Shown here in pieces: positions 33,371 to 44,720 of a stretch of DNA of 64,000 nt. Origin of the DNA: Dicyema japonicum (Eukaryota > Dicyemida > Rhombozoa > Dicyemidae); NCBI GenBank assembly GCA_011109175.1, contig RDEW01000012.1, positions 1,032,552-1,096,551 on the forward strand, written 5' to 3'. The notes beneath the pieces were generated by a model. It was given only the letters and a program-made list of their open reading frames with translations, made no database searches and was not told the DNA's origin. The position numbers were made by a program, and so were the translations under genes. How positions within the stretch are numbered: position 1 is the stretch's first letter; each line of letters starts with the position of its first letter.

Positions 33371-34389
33371 AGACGAGTTCTGGCTTCGACCATCAGTTTC
33401 CCGGATAATATCTGTCACTGAGACTAGATGAGGTCTCTAGTTGATCACGGAATTAGTAATTTTTGTTTTACCCTTGGTCTTTGGAATAATTTTATTTTAG
33501 TGTAAGGACTCTCAAATCCTCAAATTGTGTGAGAGACTAAATTATATATGGAAGAGATAAGAGACATGTGCGGTTTTAAGAAAAAATCTAAGTAGATAAA
33601 GTTTTTCGGTCGAAATGGAAAGGAACATCAGCAAAGCTCCTTATGTGGAATCAGTACTATTTATTAAAGTAAATGATTGGCCTCAGCACGTAAAAGTTTA
33701 TCGAGATGACCGTGCAGGATAGCTGCAGGGAGTACCTAGAATGATTGATGGCTCTTCCAGAACATTGGGCTTGCGATCATGAAGGTAACTCGATTACATG
33801 AGCTCTGTAAACTGCAAAGACAGTTATGTAGACTCTCCTCTTGTGCTATTTCCACAATATATTAAAATGTCTTTCACTAAAGTTTTGATTATTGGAAATA
33901 CGCACCAAAAAGATTCGCTTATTCAGGTCTTCGTTTATTAGAGAGGACGAATGATCTGGACCATTATTATACGCACTTACGTTGTGTGGTGGGACATGAA
34001 CAACCATAAAATCAAACAAATAAATAACTTGTTGTCTCTAACGACTCTTTGGCATCTCCCACTGCCTTTGAGGTTTTAATCGTACTTGATGCGCCTCGAA
34101 ACCTATATCGTTAAACTGTGTGTTGGATATCCTCGCAATAGTCTGATATGTGTTCGATATTCGTTTTGTAACTGTTTTTTTGTAGATATGGAATTTCCAC
34201 GAGGAAACATTCTTTTGTTTTTTGTCCCCCACAGTATTTTCTAGTATTTTTTCTTTTATTTTGTTATCGGCACTTTTTTCCTAACCTTTTTAATTTCACA
34301 AGTTTTTCAAGTTTGCTACGGACTTTAATGTATGAAATTTATCATTGACGATTTCGCATCATCAGAAACGAGGCTGCCAATGGAGATGT
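33371..34389. other. no confident gene
   Basis: A 64-codon minus ORF at 34038-34232 is Lys/Arg-rich but unrecognised. Otherwise noncoding. Confidence 0.4.
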
Positions 34390-34660
34390 CAGTGTGGTGC
34401 ATAATTTTCCGCCTGAGAGAGTTCAAGCGATCAATTCTCGAAGAGGGAATGGCGGAGCAGGCATATTCAATAGTAGGAACACTGACTTGTTGACGCACAC
34501 AACAGGGGGAAAGGGCTCTTCTTTATGATCGCTTCTAAAATGTTCCATTTCCGAAGACCCTTGACAAGCACCTCCTCCACGTGACTCGAGAACGTCATCA
34601 GAGAGTCGAAAACTACCCCAAGGATCTTCTGGGTCCGCGTAAAAGGTGATAGAAGTTTTT
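34390..34660 (-). pseudogene. non-LTR RT C-terminal fragment
   Basis: The minus strand reads QKILGVVFDSLMTFSSHV, VLVKGLRKWNILEAIIKKS and, in the next frame, PTIEYACSAIPSSRIDRLN. It is the same region as 58640-58900 and the 54-kb copy but from a different lineage. Confidence 0.78.
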
Positions 34661-35097
34661 CAAAAAACGGTTCGAGTCAATCTTAAATCTTCCATCAGTA
34701 GTGAAAATGGTGAACTGGGATTTAGATGCTGACACACAAACATATTTGCAGATAGCCAGTCACATATTCGGTTTAGGTGTGACTGAACAATTGCTGCGGC
34801 CACGGAAGGAGATTTATCTCATGCAGCGAAAATTAGGTCGTCCGCATATGATAAAAACATGTGTCAAACGTATTCACCACCACAAGAATTAATTATTTTT
34901 TTCTTTTTAATAATATTACGAAATGAAAATGGAATTTGATGTTAACTAACTCTTTTTGTTTGTTTAAAAATAAACTAATTTATTATTACTAATTATTTTT
35001 ATTTATATTTTTTATTCTGGCTCCTATTAGAAGATGGTTGACCTTGTTGAGCTTATTACTCCTATTAGACAGATAGTTGACGTCTAAAATAATTAGC
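34661..35097. other. no confident gene
   Basis: A 63-codon ORF at 34701-34892 (+) has no recognised domain; the rest is AT-rich. Confidence 0.4.
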
Positions 35098-35300
35098 TTA
35101 GCCGCGTGGCTCCATGTGGTGCTCGTGCAATTGGCTGAAGTTTCTGTTTGTTCGTCTTTTCCTCCTCCCTCTTCCTAGTAGAGTGGCGTCATGTGATCCA
35201 CTTGTTTAGGTGCCGCCCAGTGCCAGCCTGGCACAAAAAAGGATCATTTGCTCTCCCCCACTCTACTGGAGGGGTTTTCACAACTACAACTATGGACGTC
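35098..35300 (+). repeat. dispersed repeat family A, copy 5
   Basis: Close to copy 3 over its whole length, including GTGGCGTCATGTGATCCAC and AAAAAAGGATCATTTGCTCT. Confidence 0.7.
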
Positions 35301-35604
35301 TTTTGCCCGTTATGTTATTCCGGATGGACTCTGTTTCTGTAGAAGTGGAAAATGGATACTATTATCTAAATTACTCATAATCTGCAAATGTTCGAACACA
35401 ACAGTACCAAATCAGCTAACAATTTGATTATCTCCAAAAAGTTTCCGGAATTGGTTCACTAACTTTTAAATTCCTTAGTCTCTATGACTTCGAAACGCGA
35501 TATTCTGACTTGCAGGGAGAAAAACAACATCGACAATTCGTTCGACGTTAATACTCATTTCTCTCGGCAACATCACTGCAGATTGAAGGCAGTAAGATCG
35601 TTTT

Positions 35605-35705
35605 GACGCAATCCTGGTACTGAGACAAGTAGATCACTTGATGCTAATTGAACGAAGGAAAATGGCACAGAACACATGAAAAGAACCTACAACCAACTAG
35701 CCAAC
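35605..35705 (-). repeat. dispersed repeat family A, copy 6 (inverted)
   Basis: The reverse complement gives GGCTAGTTGGTTG, then TGATCTACTTGTCTCAG. With copy 5 it forms an inverted pair about 300 bp apart. Confidence 0.55.
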
Positions 35706-36742
35706 GGGGGATTCAACCCAGGAATATCGTTATGGTATCATATGACTAGGAAGGTTTGTCCTTAAAGTATGTGTCCCTACACATTGTTAAACGACTGTCA
35801 TACAACATCTTTAGTCAAATATCCATTATGTGTTTTAAGCACGTGGTACAAGGATCTAAGGATCTGTTAGTGCAAGTCATTCCCTTGAAGACAAATATAG
35901 CGTCCATTACTCTGTCAGGATCGCTTTAGTGGATTGGTTGATGTATCCCTGAGAGGTTTTCGGCCAATCTTTTGAGTTTTTTTCAAAAATAAATGCCAAC
36001 AAAAGTATACGATTGTTTCAACATGCTTCCTATTTCCTATGCCTTTCAAACTGTTTCAACACAAACAGAGACGCCCATTCAGATTACCCATCTTCACGAA
36101 TAGAATCCATGCATGCCAGAACAGACTCCATGACTCAGCTGACGTTGCATAACTTCTCTGTATTGAAGGTAGAATTAACAAGAACACTATTAACCTTGCT
36201 ACCGGTGATGTAATGAAGAATTCAGAATCTTATTGGCGCATTACGAGTATCCACAACTGGTATGGTGCTAATTCCGGGAACTGGTATCGTCTAGCTGCTT
36301 GACTATATGTCTTACCCGGTGACCACAGACTTCTAAATAAAGTGGTCCTTGGATGCTAAAAAAGTTCCGTATATTTTCTTCATAAGTTCGATTATTCGTT
36401 ATGTATCTACTCGGTTGTTGAAGCTGACGATTCTGTGTGGTGAGACTATGACCATTAATCTGAATAAGAGGGGACCTAAGGAGGTGAAATGACATATTGG
36501 TGGCTTTTTTTAAAAGGAGATAGGTATGAGGATACCTCGATTTTTATTAAATCTAACTCTTATTGATTGAGTGGTTAACACCTGTCCAGTAATGTCTTAC
36601 TAATCGAAATTAGTTTAGGCGGCCACGAAAACTCTTCCTACGCATCTAGATTCGTAGAGGGAAAAGATTTGGATCACGTGAGTTTGCTTACACAGGAAGC
36701 AAAGGATAAAGTTTTAGTTTTAAGGTGCACGTGGTTTGACAT
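35706..36742. other. no confident gene
   Basis: ORFs at 36013-36213 (+) and 36268-36495 (-) were examined; neither shows a known motif nor extends by splicing. Confidence 0.35.
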
Positions 36743-36912
36743 TTAAAAACCAAAACAACCTTTTAGGAAAGAAACACGCCCACTAGGTGACTCCAGCATC
36801 TTTAGTAGCCTCTCGATGTTCCTCCCGCGATCCAACGCACTTTCTATAAACTCTGGGAACACACCGTGCTTCGGGGTATCATTTGAACACCCATTCTCTT
36901 CAGAAGGACCTC
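36743..36912 (-). other. possible coding exon, unidentified
   Basis: A minus-strand open frame reads CSNDTPKHGVFPEFIESALD and RGRNIERLLKMLESPSG before a TAA. Composition looks coding, but neither a start nor a family could be assigned. Confidence 0.25.
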
Positions 36913-37035
36913 AAATGGCATAACCATGCCTAAAGAGCAATAATGATAATTGATTTTTATTTAGTAAAGAATTTGTAAGTTTTTTAAGTTACACAATTAA
37001 TTACCCAACTCATGATTATATAAAGCCCAGTAAGA

Positions 37036-38474
37036 ATGGTAGAAAATGCATTTCCCCAAATTGAACCCTATCCCACGTATATTAGCATTATTATGATAAT
37101 AGCCAATGAAAATGATATAAACTGGTTTAACATTGAGCCGGACAAATACGGATCATTTGGAATACAGCTGTTTAGATCTGAGTTTGCAAACTGGACCACG
37201 ATTGCTCTTAAAAGTTTTTTTTCCTACCTTGGATATGTCACGAACGTCCACATTGACAAAACTGACAGGTTGGGAGTTAATTGACATTCAGATTTATCTA
37301 CATTCGCTTCAAAAGGAAAATTGAGGCCTACACCGCCATGATCTTCGCCAAATCATTTTGTAAGGCAAATCCGGCCCTAAACACGAAACTGCTAAAAAGT
37401 GACCCCAACTCGCTTGTGTACGTCCAAATCCTCAACATTAATTACACGCCGGTTTACTGTAGCTGTTGACATGCAGAAAAATCTCGTTCAAACTTTCCAG
37501 CCTTACATCCCCACAAAGATTTTACCCCACAAAATTCTCAAGTGGTAATTTATTTGTTGCTATGGGAATTTAGCGTTTATGTAATTTACTTGACTGACCC
37601 TTTATTTGTCGATAAAGTCCTGGAAGACTTTAAGGATGGAGAACATCCTTTTAAAGTCAGTCTTGAAGATCCAGCCGGTTACTTTATCCGAGCAAGGCTG
37701 AAAAGTCAGAACGGGAGGTCGAGAATAAAGTCATCAATGACCTTTGTGTGACTTTATCTGAACAGGGGGAGCGAGAAATAACAGAAACTAAGAGTTTGAA
37801 TTCTCTAAAAAGCTTAGATTTGGTACATTTGAGTAGCAACACGGAAAAATTTGTTAGTCTTTCCCACGTGCTCAACAATAAATATATTACAAGTGAAATC
37901 CTCGGCGCCATCTATGAAAAGTGCTTTGGACTCAGCCTTGATGAGGCTTTGATCGAACTTCAACCAAATTCTAAAATCCAAATTTTATGCAAGGAAAACT
38001 CACATCAAATTATCTGGGGGATTGTGATTTTCAATGAAAGTGACAAAGCCGTTTTTCGTGATTTTTGAGATTTTAGAGGATCGCCGAGAGTTCCAGATTG
38101 CTCAACGAAACGCTGAAATTTTTTAAAAATGGCGGTTTCCTTGAAGAGCTAAAGGAATCTGAGTCTAAATGTGGAGCAGAGATAAATGGAGTTATCCACC
38201 GGTTGGTCAAATTTTATATTTTCTTAAAAGTGCATATTTGGTGGAAAAGGAAAACAAAATAGTATTTTTGGTGGACAAGGGAACTCTGGATATGGCTGAG
38301 TCACTTTGGTCTCTTCCTGATATATTCTGGAGTGATTTCCCTCCGTCCTTGCTTAGGCCATTTGTTGTCATAAATACTGCCACGTGGACCAGATTCAAAA
38401 AGGGTGAAGTAATGAAGGTCAAAATAGACAGTCAATTACCACCACCTCAGGTATTTGGATATTTTAGTTCTTAG
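37036..38474 (+). CDS. Tudor-domain protein, possibly with N-terminal RRM-like fold
   Basis: Tudor domains bind methylated arginine or lysine and are frequent in germ-granule proteins. Exons are separated by six GT-AG introns: 37269-37291 (23 nt), 37452-37476 (25), 37545-37573 (29), 37705-37730 (26), 38051-38076 (26) and 38202-38230 (29). The first third (LKSFFSYLGYVTNVHIDKTD then RFIYIRFKRKIEAYTAM) has the spacing of an RRM. The last third is an extended Tudor module: CGAEINGVIHRAYLVEKEN, IVFLVDKGTLDMAESLWSLP and FPPSLLRPFVVI, where the family has V-x-FVDYGN and LP-x-F-x-LP. The protein is about 427 residues with no frame break. The 3' end is ambiguous: a further 24-nt intron at 38451-38474 would move the stop to 38498. 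TDRD10-like architecture is possible but not claimed. Confidence 0.6.
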
Positions 38475-38699
38475 AGTCACATTTTTACGATATTATGATC
38501 AACTTTAATAAAGTCTCTTCTCTTTAAAATTTATTCCACGTTTTTTGTATAATTAATTAAATTTTTCCCAAGACTGAAATCAAACAAATACTTGATCCTG
38601 ACGCGTTCCAGCAGAACCATCACCAAACACAGTGATCCAAAACACTTGTCCGGAAAGCTGAGGTCGATTCCAGAACTCGGCACCAGGGAACGAACTTGT
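38475..38699. other. 3' flank of the Tudor gene
   Basis: AT-rich; includes an ATAA-rich stretch at about 38500-38560. No further gene. Confidence 0.4.
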
Positions 38700-38860
38700 A
38701 TCCTGATAGAATGAATAAATGGATCCGATAAAATTCCAGCCAGGCATTGAGCCTCTTATGACTAAGGTGTGGCAGTTAACGGCACCACAGAGAAGGAAGA
38801 AAAATCTTCAATCAATTAGCCACGTGCACCACATAGCACCACGGTCTATACGAATCGCTT
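38700..38860 (-). repeat. dispersed repeat family A, copy 7 (inverted, divergent)
   Basis: The reverse complement reads GTGGTGCACGTGGCTAATTG, then ATTGAAGATTTTTC and AATGCCTGGCTGG. Confidence 0.55.
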
Positions 38861-38993
38861 TATGCTTATAAGTCTATTTTGTTAAATAGTAGCTGCCCAA
38901 GCGGTCAATTTAGGTTGTGACGTGTTAAGAGAAATGTAAACTTCTCTTTATGATAGATACATCTATCAGAAGCTGGACGTATAGGATGATAAT

Positions 38994-40059
38994 TAGGGCA
39001 ATTTAAGTGCTAAAATGCTATTTTTATTTTTATACTAATTTTAATATAAAATTGAATTTGGAATTAATTTTTTTAATTTTGTTAAAAAACATACATTATA
39101 AATGCTATAAATGCTATTTTTAATTTTAAAAGCTAATTCTTTTTTAAATGCTAATTTAAATTGCATTTAAAAAATCATTTTAATGTCACCCAGTTTAAAA
39201 AAATTTGTAAAATAATAATAACGAGTAAATTAACTAATTAAACGTATTTTGATCCAGATTGTTGGTAATTCCTCTTCTTCTCTTAGAAGAAGAGTGTGCC
39301 ATAACCTCCCTGTTACTCCGCATCTCCACATCGAATTCAGTCAAAATATCTCCGTTAGAGTCCTGTGGGCTGTCCTCACGGCATGTTAGTTTTACAAGTT
39401 GGGAGGTAGCTAATGTCACCCATAAAATGATGATAAAATAATTTAAATAAAATAATTTAGCACGCTATTTAGTATTTTTAGTGATGCCAAAAACCAAGTG
39501 TTCGTTGCTTATGAAAGCTAAGCGTAGTCCGGAATTTAAAGATGAGTTCTGTATTGCTGATGATGGTTTTCTATTTTGTTCTCTTTGTTTATCCAAAGTT
39601 AACTGTTCAAAAAAATTTCTGTTGATTCTCATCGTTCTTCTTTAAAACATCAGAACAATATGTGTATAAATTTGTTAATATAAATGTAAGTCATTCATTT
39701 AATTCAGTTCAAACAACAACATCAATCAAAGTAGATTCGGTTGATGAAACGATCACGGAAGCTTTCGTACAAACAAACATCCCCCTATACAAATAAAATA
39801 AAACATTAAAATTAACATTCCGTCCGAATTTTCATGCAGACTACAATTAAGTTTTTGCAAAAAAAAGATAAATGAGTTGACAAAATTATTAACGTATAAA
39901 TAAAATTTAAATGTTATATTTTATTATTTTAAGTTAAAGATTTTACGATTTTAAAAGGTAGATTTTATCATTTTAAGCGCTATTTTTTATCTATAATTTC
40001 TAGATTTTGTGATTTTGTAGCGCTAAAAATTTTTTAAGTGCTAGAAACAACTTGCCCTA
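38994..40059. mobile_element. complete short hAT element with 8-bp target duplication
   Basis: The ends are TAGGGCAA at 38994 and TTGCCCTA ending at 40059, in inverted orientation with further partial pairing (AAGTGCTA / TAGCACTT). Flanks 38986-38993 and 40060-40067 are both ATGATAAT. An 8-bp duplication and a TAGNG terminus are hAT hallmarks. At 1066 bp it is too short for a full transposase; it carries only the zinc-finger ORF below. Confidence 0.85.
39484..39796 (+). CDS. BED/CGGBP1-like zinc-finger protein, N-terminal part of a hAT transposase
   Basis: Starts MPKTKCSLLMKAKRSPEFKD and contains FLFCSLC followed by DSHRSSLKHQ: a C-x2-C ... H-x5-H finger as in CGGBP1-like and BED fingers, which bind DNA and are themselves hAT-derived. 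One missing T at the AAATTT run (about 39620) explains the shift between the cysteine and histidine halves. Across a GT-AG intron (best fit about 44 nt, ending at 39707; a 22-nt form is also visible), the frame continues as SIKVDSVDETITEAFVQTN and NIPLYK, a common continuation in this family. It then stops; the catalytic domain is absent. Confidence 0.62.
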
Positions 40060-40299
40060 ATGATAATCAAAATAATTCTACGTATATTGCTATGATAATG
40101 GTAGCCTCATATGCGCGTGTCCACGTCAATAGAAACTCGATAAATTTGTCGTCCGATTTTGTCAACTACTCTTGATATCAGTTAGTGTGCTCAACAAAAA
40201 AATGTCCACAAATACATGTCATTATCCGACACAATATATATTAGTGATCGAGACGCTTTTTATTAATTAATTAATTAAAAAGCACTCCCGAGAAAACAT

Positions 40300-40680
40300 A
40301 AAATTAGTTAAGTTTCCCTTGTGTCGTATTCCGAACCATTTTCTCCGTTATCTTAGACCATGATCTTCTGTTGCACACTAGTTCTCTTAGGTAGTCCAGG
40401 TAGTCCGCCATTTCCATTATAATATCAGATGCTGTCCACACCCTTGTAACATAGTGAATCAGGTCCTGATGGACTGCAAATCCGAGACCATAATATCGAC
40501 AGGCCGACGGGAGGATAAAAAGGTGGAAATTTCCAAACAGTTATGTACATTGTACGGTCGTTTTTGTCTCTTGTAGACAGCAGACAGAGACGTCATATTT
40601 GGTTAGATCGCATACCAATTGGTGTTTCTTGTAAGGTTGATCAAGTCCTCTGCAATTGAAAGATCCCAGAGTAAACGGAG
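40300..40680 (-). pseudogene. internally deleted APE-type non-LTR retrotransposon (endonuclease joined to tail)
   Basis: The minus strand opens with FNCRGLDQPYKKHQLVCDL, VSVCCLQETK, then YYGLGFAVHQDL and YVTRVWTASD, all from an exonuclease/endonuclease/phosphatase (APE-type) domain. About 10 codons later it is already in the C-terminal tail (DYLDYLRELVCNRRSWSK). The whole reverse transcriptase is missing between them. Confidence 0.75.
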
Positions 40681-42321
40681 AAGTCAGTAAGGAACATGAA
40701 TAAGACATAGTGCAATAGAGGTGTCGTCACCACCTCACCCTATACGTTTTTTATTAGAGTGAATTTATTCCAAAAGACCACAAGCAAAGACCCAGAAGTA
40801 GATATAATTTGATCCCCACTCATCCCAGTAGACACTCAACATGGCTCTTTGTTTCTCCCCGAGCCCATACAATCCCGTCATGGAAAGGGAACTGATTATA
40901 CGAAAATAAAATTTAAGCGAAATAAGTTCAGCTTTATTGAGTTTTTTAGAGAACCAAGTTGACTTTTTTGATTGTGGGGGGGGGAAATAGCATATCTCAA
41001 CTGCACGTAAGTTATCGAGCATAATGGTTTGATAGAAATACTTGATGGTAAGACGACCAACTGGACAGAAATTTTCTTGCTTTTAGACATTCCTCTTAAT
41101 AGGTTATTCGTGGAGACATCTATGTACACATATCAATGACACGACATGTGGAGATGTATTGCTTACAGCCTAGTTGATACTCTTTAAGGTCAAGCTTCCC
41201 CAGTTAGACTTCCGTCACGCAAATAGAGTTGTTAGTTGTTCTTTAGGTGCGAGAAAGACATCTATCATGGATAGTGGTCACGTGTTGTAGTGTGTGGAAT
41301 AAGACAGGATGGAACTCAAATTTTCGAGTCGTCTTGAAGTTGAAGTTTATTCATTACTAATCGCATAGTCTCATTCCTCTTCAAGCCATTCATTGACATG
41401 AACGAGTCCACACATATCTTTGACTTTCAGCTGTTTGTAGTTCAAAATCTCTTACGAGACTTCCAGAATGTTACTCAAGTCAACCGTTTTTAACATACAC
41501 GTGACTTCAAATCTGATTGACCTCCGACTTTTAGCCACAAACGGAGGCATTCTATAAATCGAGGTCAGTTTACTAAAAATGATGTTGGGTTTTTTATTAG
41601 GAATTTAGAGTTGAACTGAGAGAATAGATTGAGTAACCCCAATATTACGGGACTAATATTCTGGAAGTCGTTATTTATTTTTGGCCTCTTCGGCATTAAT
41701 GTCCGTCCAACTTTTTATTAAAATATATAAATACAGAAACCTCCGAAATCTCTACTGAGAGGGTTCGAGTCATTCGTCAGTCCTACGTAAAACAACTTGC
41801 TGAATATGTATAGAATTAGCATTTCGTTATTCCTTTTAATTCTTTGAAGACGTCGATAACAAATGTTTGGGAAACAAATAAAGGAACGAATCTTATTTCC
41901 TACTTCATAAAGCGCTAATAAAACTAACTGAATCCAACTCTATTAAACCCAAGCATTGAGGTACCACTACTTTTGCACTCTATATTAGCTTGTATATGTT
42001 AGAGGAGTACAGTCTTTACCTCATTATTGCCCCCTCTATAACTGCGAGGGAAATATGCTGAAATAACTACGAACATTATAGAGAAATTTCAAGAATTTAG
42101 ATTTGACTTGTCATCCACTCAAAAAAAGGACGAAGATCAGATTCTCAGAATTTCTTCAATTGAAACTTGATAGATTTGAACAAGAATCTTATGATTATGC
42201 GATACATTCTTTGTTCGAAAAGTCAAGAGTCCAGATATAGCTCGATGCCCAGCCGAGGGGATCTTCATGAACCATCATAATTACCACTATTTTTCTGCAA
42301 TTAACCACTTGGCCAGGAATA
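40681..42321. other. no confident gene
   Basis: Minus-strand ORFs at 40765-41022 (WDEWGSNYIYFWVFACG) and around 41300-41560 (KTVDLSNILE) look partly coding, but I could not assemble or identify them. A run of nine G lies near 40976-40984. Confidence 0.35.
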
Positions 42322-43680
42322 TTGTTTGCAGATTATGAAATTTAATTATGAAATTAAATTATGTAATAAACTACGTAATATTCTAGTAATAATTAATATA
42401 TAAACAACGTGTTAAAATAAGAGCCGCAAATAGAAATCTCATCATAATTCACATATAAACAATATTTGGTTATCAATACCTCCAATTCAAAGCAAAACAA
42501 ACAAAACATTAAAATTAACACAAAATAGCAACATTGTTTCATTTTTTGTAGATTTTCATTTCCCGCTTATTAAAGACATAATCTCTATTATTTGGTGAAA
42601 TGCCTAAAACATTATTTTATTAAATCTTGTTCCCGCTGTCTTCAAAAATAAACCTAACAATTTCCAGTGTTTATTCAAAACTTCATTTTTTCAATACACT
42701 ATTGTTTAGAATAATTTATGAGTTGGTCTTTTAGAATTGGTTCAGCCACCTCTCATTTCATGTCAATTTATTATTATGAAACATTACAAATGATTTTATT
42801 GCTTATTTCCATTTATGTCATTTTCATACTTATCCACGTCGAACAAGTAGAAGTTGGGAAATAATACCTTCCATAATACTCAGGACTGGGTTTTCGTCAA
42901 TAAATCAATTTAATACTTGATTTCTTCCCATCCACAAGTTATTTCCTGGGTACTTATAATCAATCCGTTATTTAACTTAATAGTTGAATCTGCAATGGGG
43001 GTGTAACTAAAGGAATAATGAAAATTACATTGTGAAGCTATTGATCCCGTGTAGTAGATTCCACTTAAATTATCAGTGAAACCTGCCAGTCATTATAAAC
43101 AGTAATTTATTAAATAAATCATTTTGCTACGAATTAATTTATCATCACATACATTCTAATTTGAGAAATAGTTTTCTAATCGAATAAGCATGTATTTCTG
43201 GTGATGTTTTCAAATTACTATAACACAGGATATTTTCAGATCATATCGTCTAATAATATACAGATTTATTATTTCCATGAGAACTGTACTGTTAATACCC
43301 ACCTGTTAATTGGTCCTATAAAGTCTGATGGAAAAGTAATTATTTATTACATTCATATACAAAAACGAAAAAATTGGAGCGAGAAAAACAATCTTTGATA
43401 TTTCATTGTAAACCTTCACTTTGCTGATTGAGATACTATTTCCAATTCTGTTATTTTAATTCTGAAATGAAACGATTTTTGGTTATTCTCTGTTATTAAT
43501 GCAAACCTAAATAATCTCTATTATTAATTCAAAACTCTATTTTTATATCCGCTCATTAATTTTGAGATATTTTATGAAAGCGTTGGTCTCAAACCAATGA
43601 AACTTGATTAGTTCAGCTACCACTCACTTTGCGTGAGACAATAGATGCCCAAATTACAAATTCTTGTTTTATAAGACACT
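42322..43680. repeat. right arm of the large inverted repeat (inner part)
   Basis: Reverse complement of 30800-32506. Homology continues outward through 43690-43930 (matching 30700-30775 and 29117-29290) to copy F. Confidence 0.85.
42850..43090 (-). repeat. TIA1 RRM3 fragment, copy E
   Basis: Inverted counterpart of copy C. Read on the minus strand it retains the CCCAGGAAATAACTTGTGGA region; the upstream RNP motifs are lost. Confidence 0.65.
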
Positions 43681-43899
43681 TATAGTCATTGGACCGCAAC
43701 CCCGTCATTTCATAAGCAGAAAAAGAATAAACAATCTATATCGTTTGTTAATTTTTAATGAGAAGTTTTTATTATTCAAAACAAAAAAATCAAAATAATC
43801 CCGCATAATGAATTGAGTGGCAAGGAAATCTTTTCGAACGTTAACTTGCTTTCTTTGGCCCGAAAAGTCCGCTTTTCTAGACGAAAAAAAATGATTAAT

Positions 43900-44270
43900 A
43901 ATTCAAGTTGAAGAAAACGGATGGGAAATAATACCTCCCTTAATAACTTAGGACTGGAATTGCCGAAACAATAAATATATTAATATTTGATTCCTAACCC
44001 ATCCACGTTATTCGCTGATTTCTTATAGTTAATCCGTTATTTAACAAAATAGCGGAAACTGCGGAGTGGTAGTCATGGTAGCTAATGAATTAGCAAAAAT
44101 ATACGTAACGAAGCAATAGTTCCTCCTGGATAAAGCCTCATTTGTAATATGAACCCTGTTCTTTCAAAAATTGGCTTTATCTCCCGTTCTGAGATATTTG
44201 GGGGTAGATTCCCCACATATACTGATGTATTCACCAGATCCCTGGTAGAAGATGCCACCTAAATTATTTG
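43900..44270 (-). repeat. TIA1 RRM3 fragment, copy F (best preserved partial copy)
   Basis: The minus strand reads VYVGNLPPNISEREIKPIFE, then RTGFILQMRLYPG, one missing base, and a 23-nt intron that keeps its GT donor (AC|GTATAT), followed by DYHSAVSAILLNNGL. It lacks RRM2. Confidence 0.8.
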
Positions 44271-44504
44271 TGAAACCTCTCAGTACATCACCCCTGACTA
44301 TTACAAAATAGTGTTATTAAATGCCTCAAATTCGAAGTAAAACAAACAATAATCAAAATAACAAAAAAATAATGTTTATTCATTTTTATTTCCCGATGAA
44401 ATTTAATCAATAATTTTTGAAATAAATCATTTTCATTGGAATTATTACATCATGTCATAAATTATTTTTAGTATGTTCCAGTTTGCCTAAAAATAAATCT
44501 ATTT

Positions 44505-44720
44505 AATTTGATTTTTGACCATCCACAAGTTATTCGTTGATTCTTATGAATAATCTGTTATTTAACAAAATAGAAGAAACTGCGGAGGGGTACTCATGTT
44601 AACTAAAATGTATCAAAAATATGCGTAACGAAGCGATTTATTACATCAAAAAAACCTTATTTTGTTCAATTTTGCATTTTGTAATCTCTACATACCAGAC
44701 AGATTCATCGAATTCTCGAA
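44505..44720 (-). repeat. TIA1 RRM3 fragment, copy G
   Basis: The minus strand carries GCTTCGTTACGCATAT and CTGCGGAGGGG-type 3' RRM3 sequence, without the RNP2 part. Confidence 0.6.

Noticed and set aside
40765-41022. Possible COX4-like protein on the minus strand
   Set aside because: Only a loose resemblance in one Trp/Leu/Lys stretch; no aligned motif of the family.
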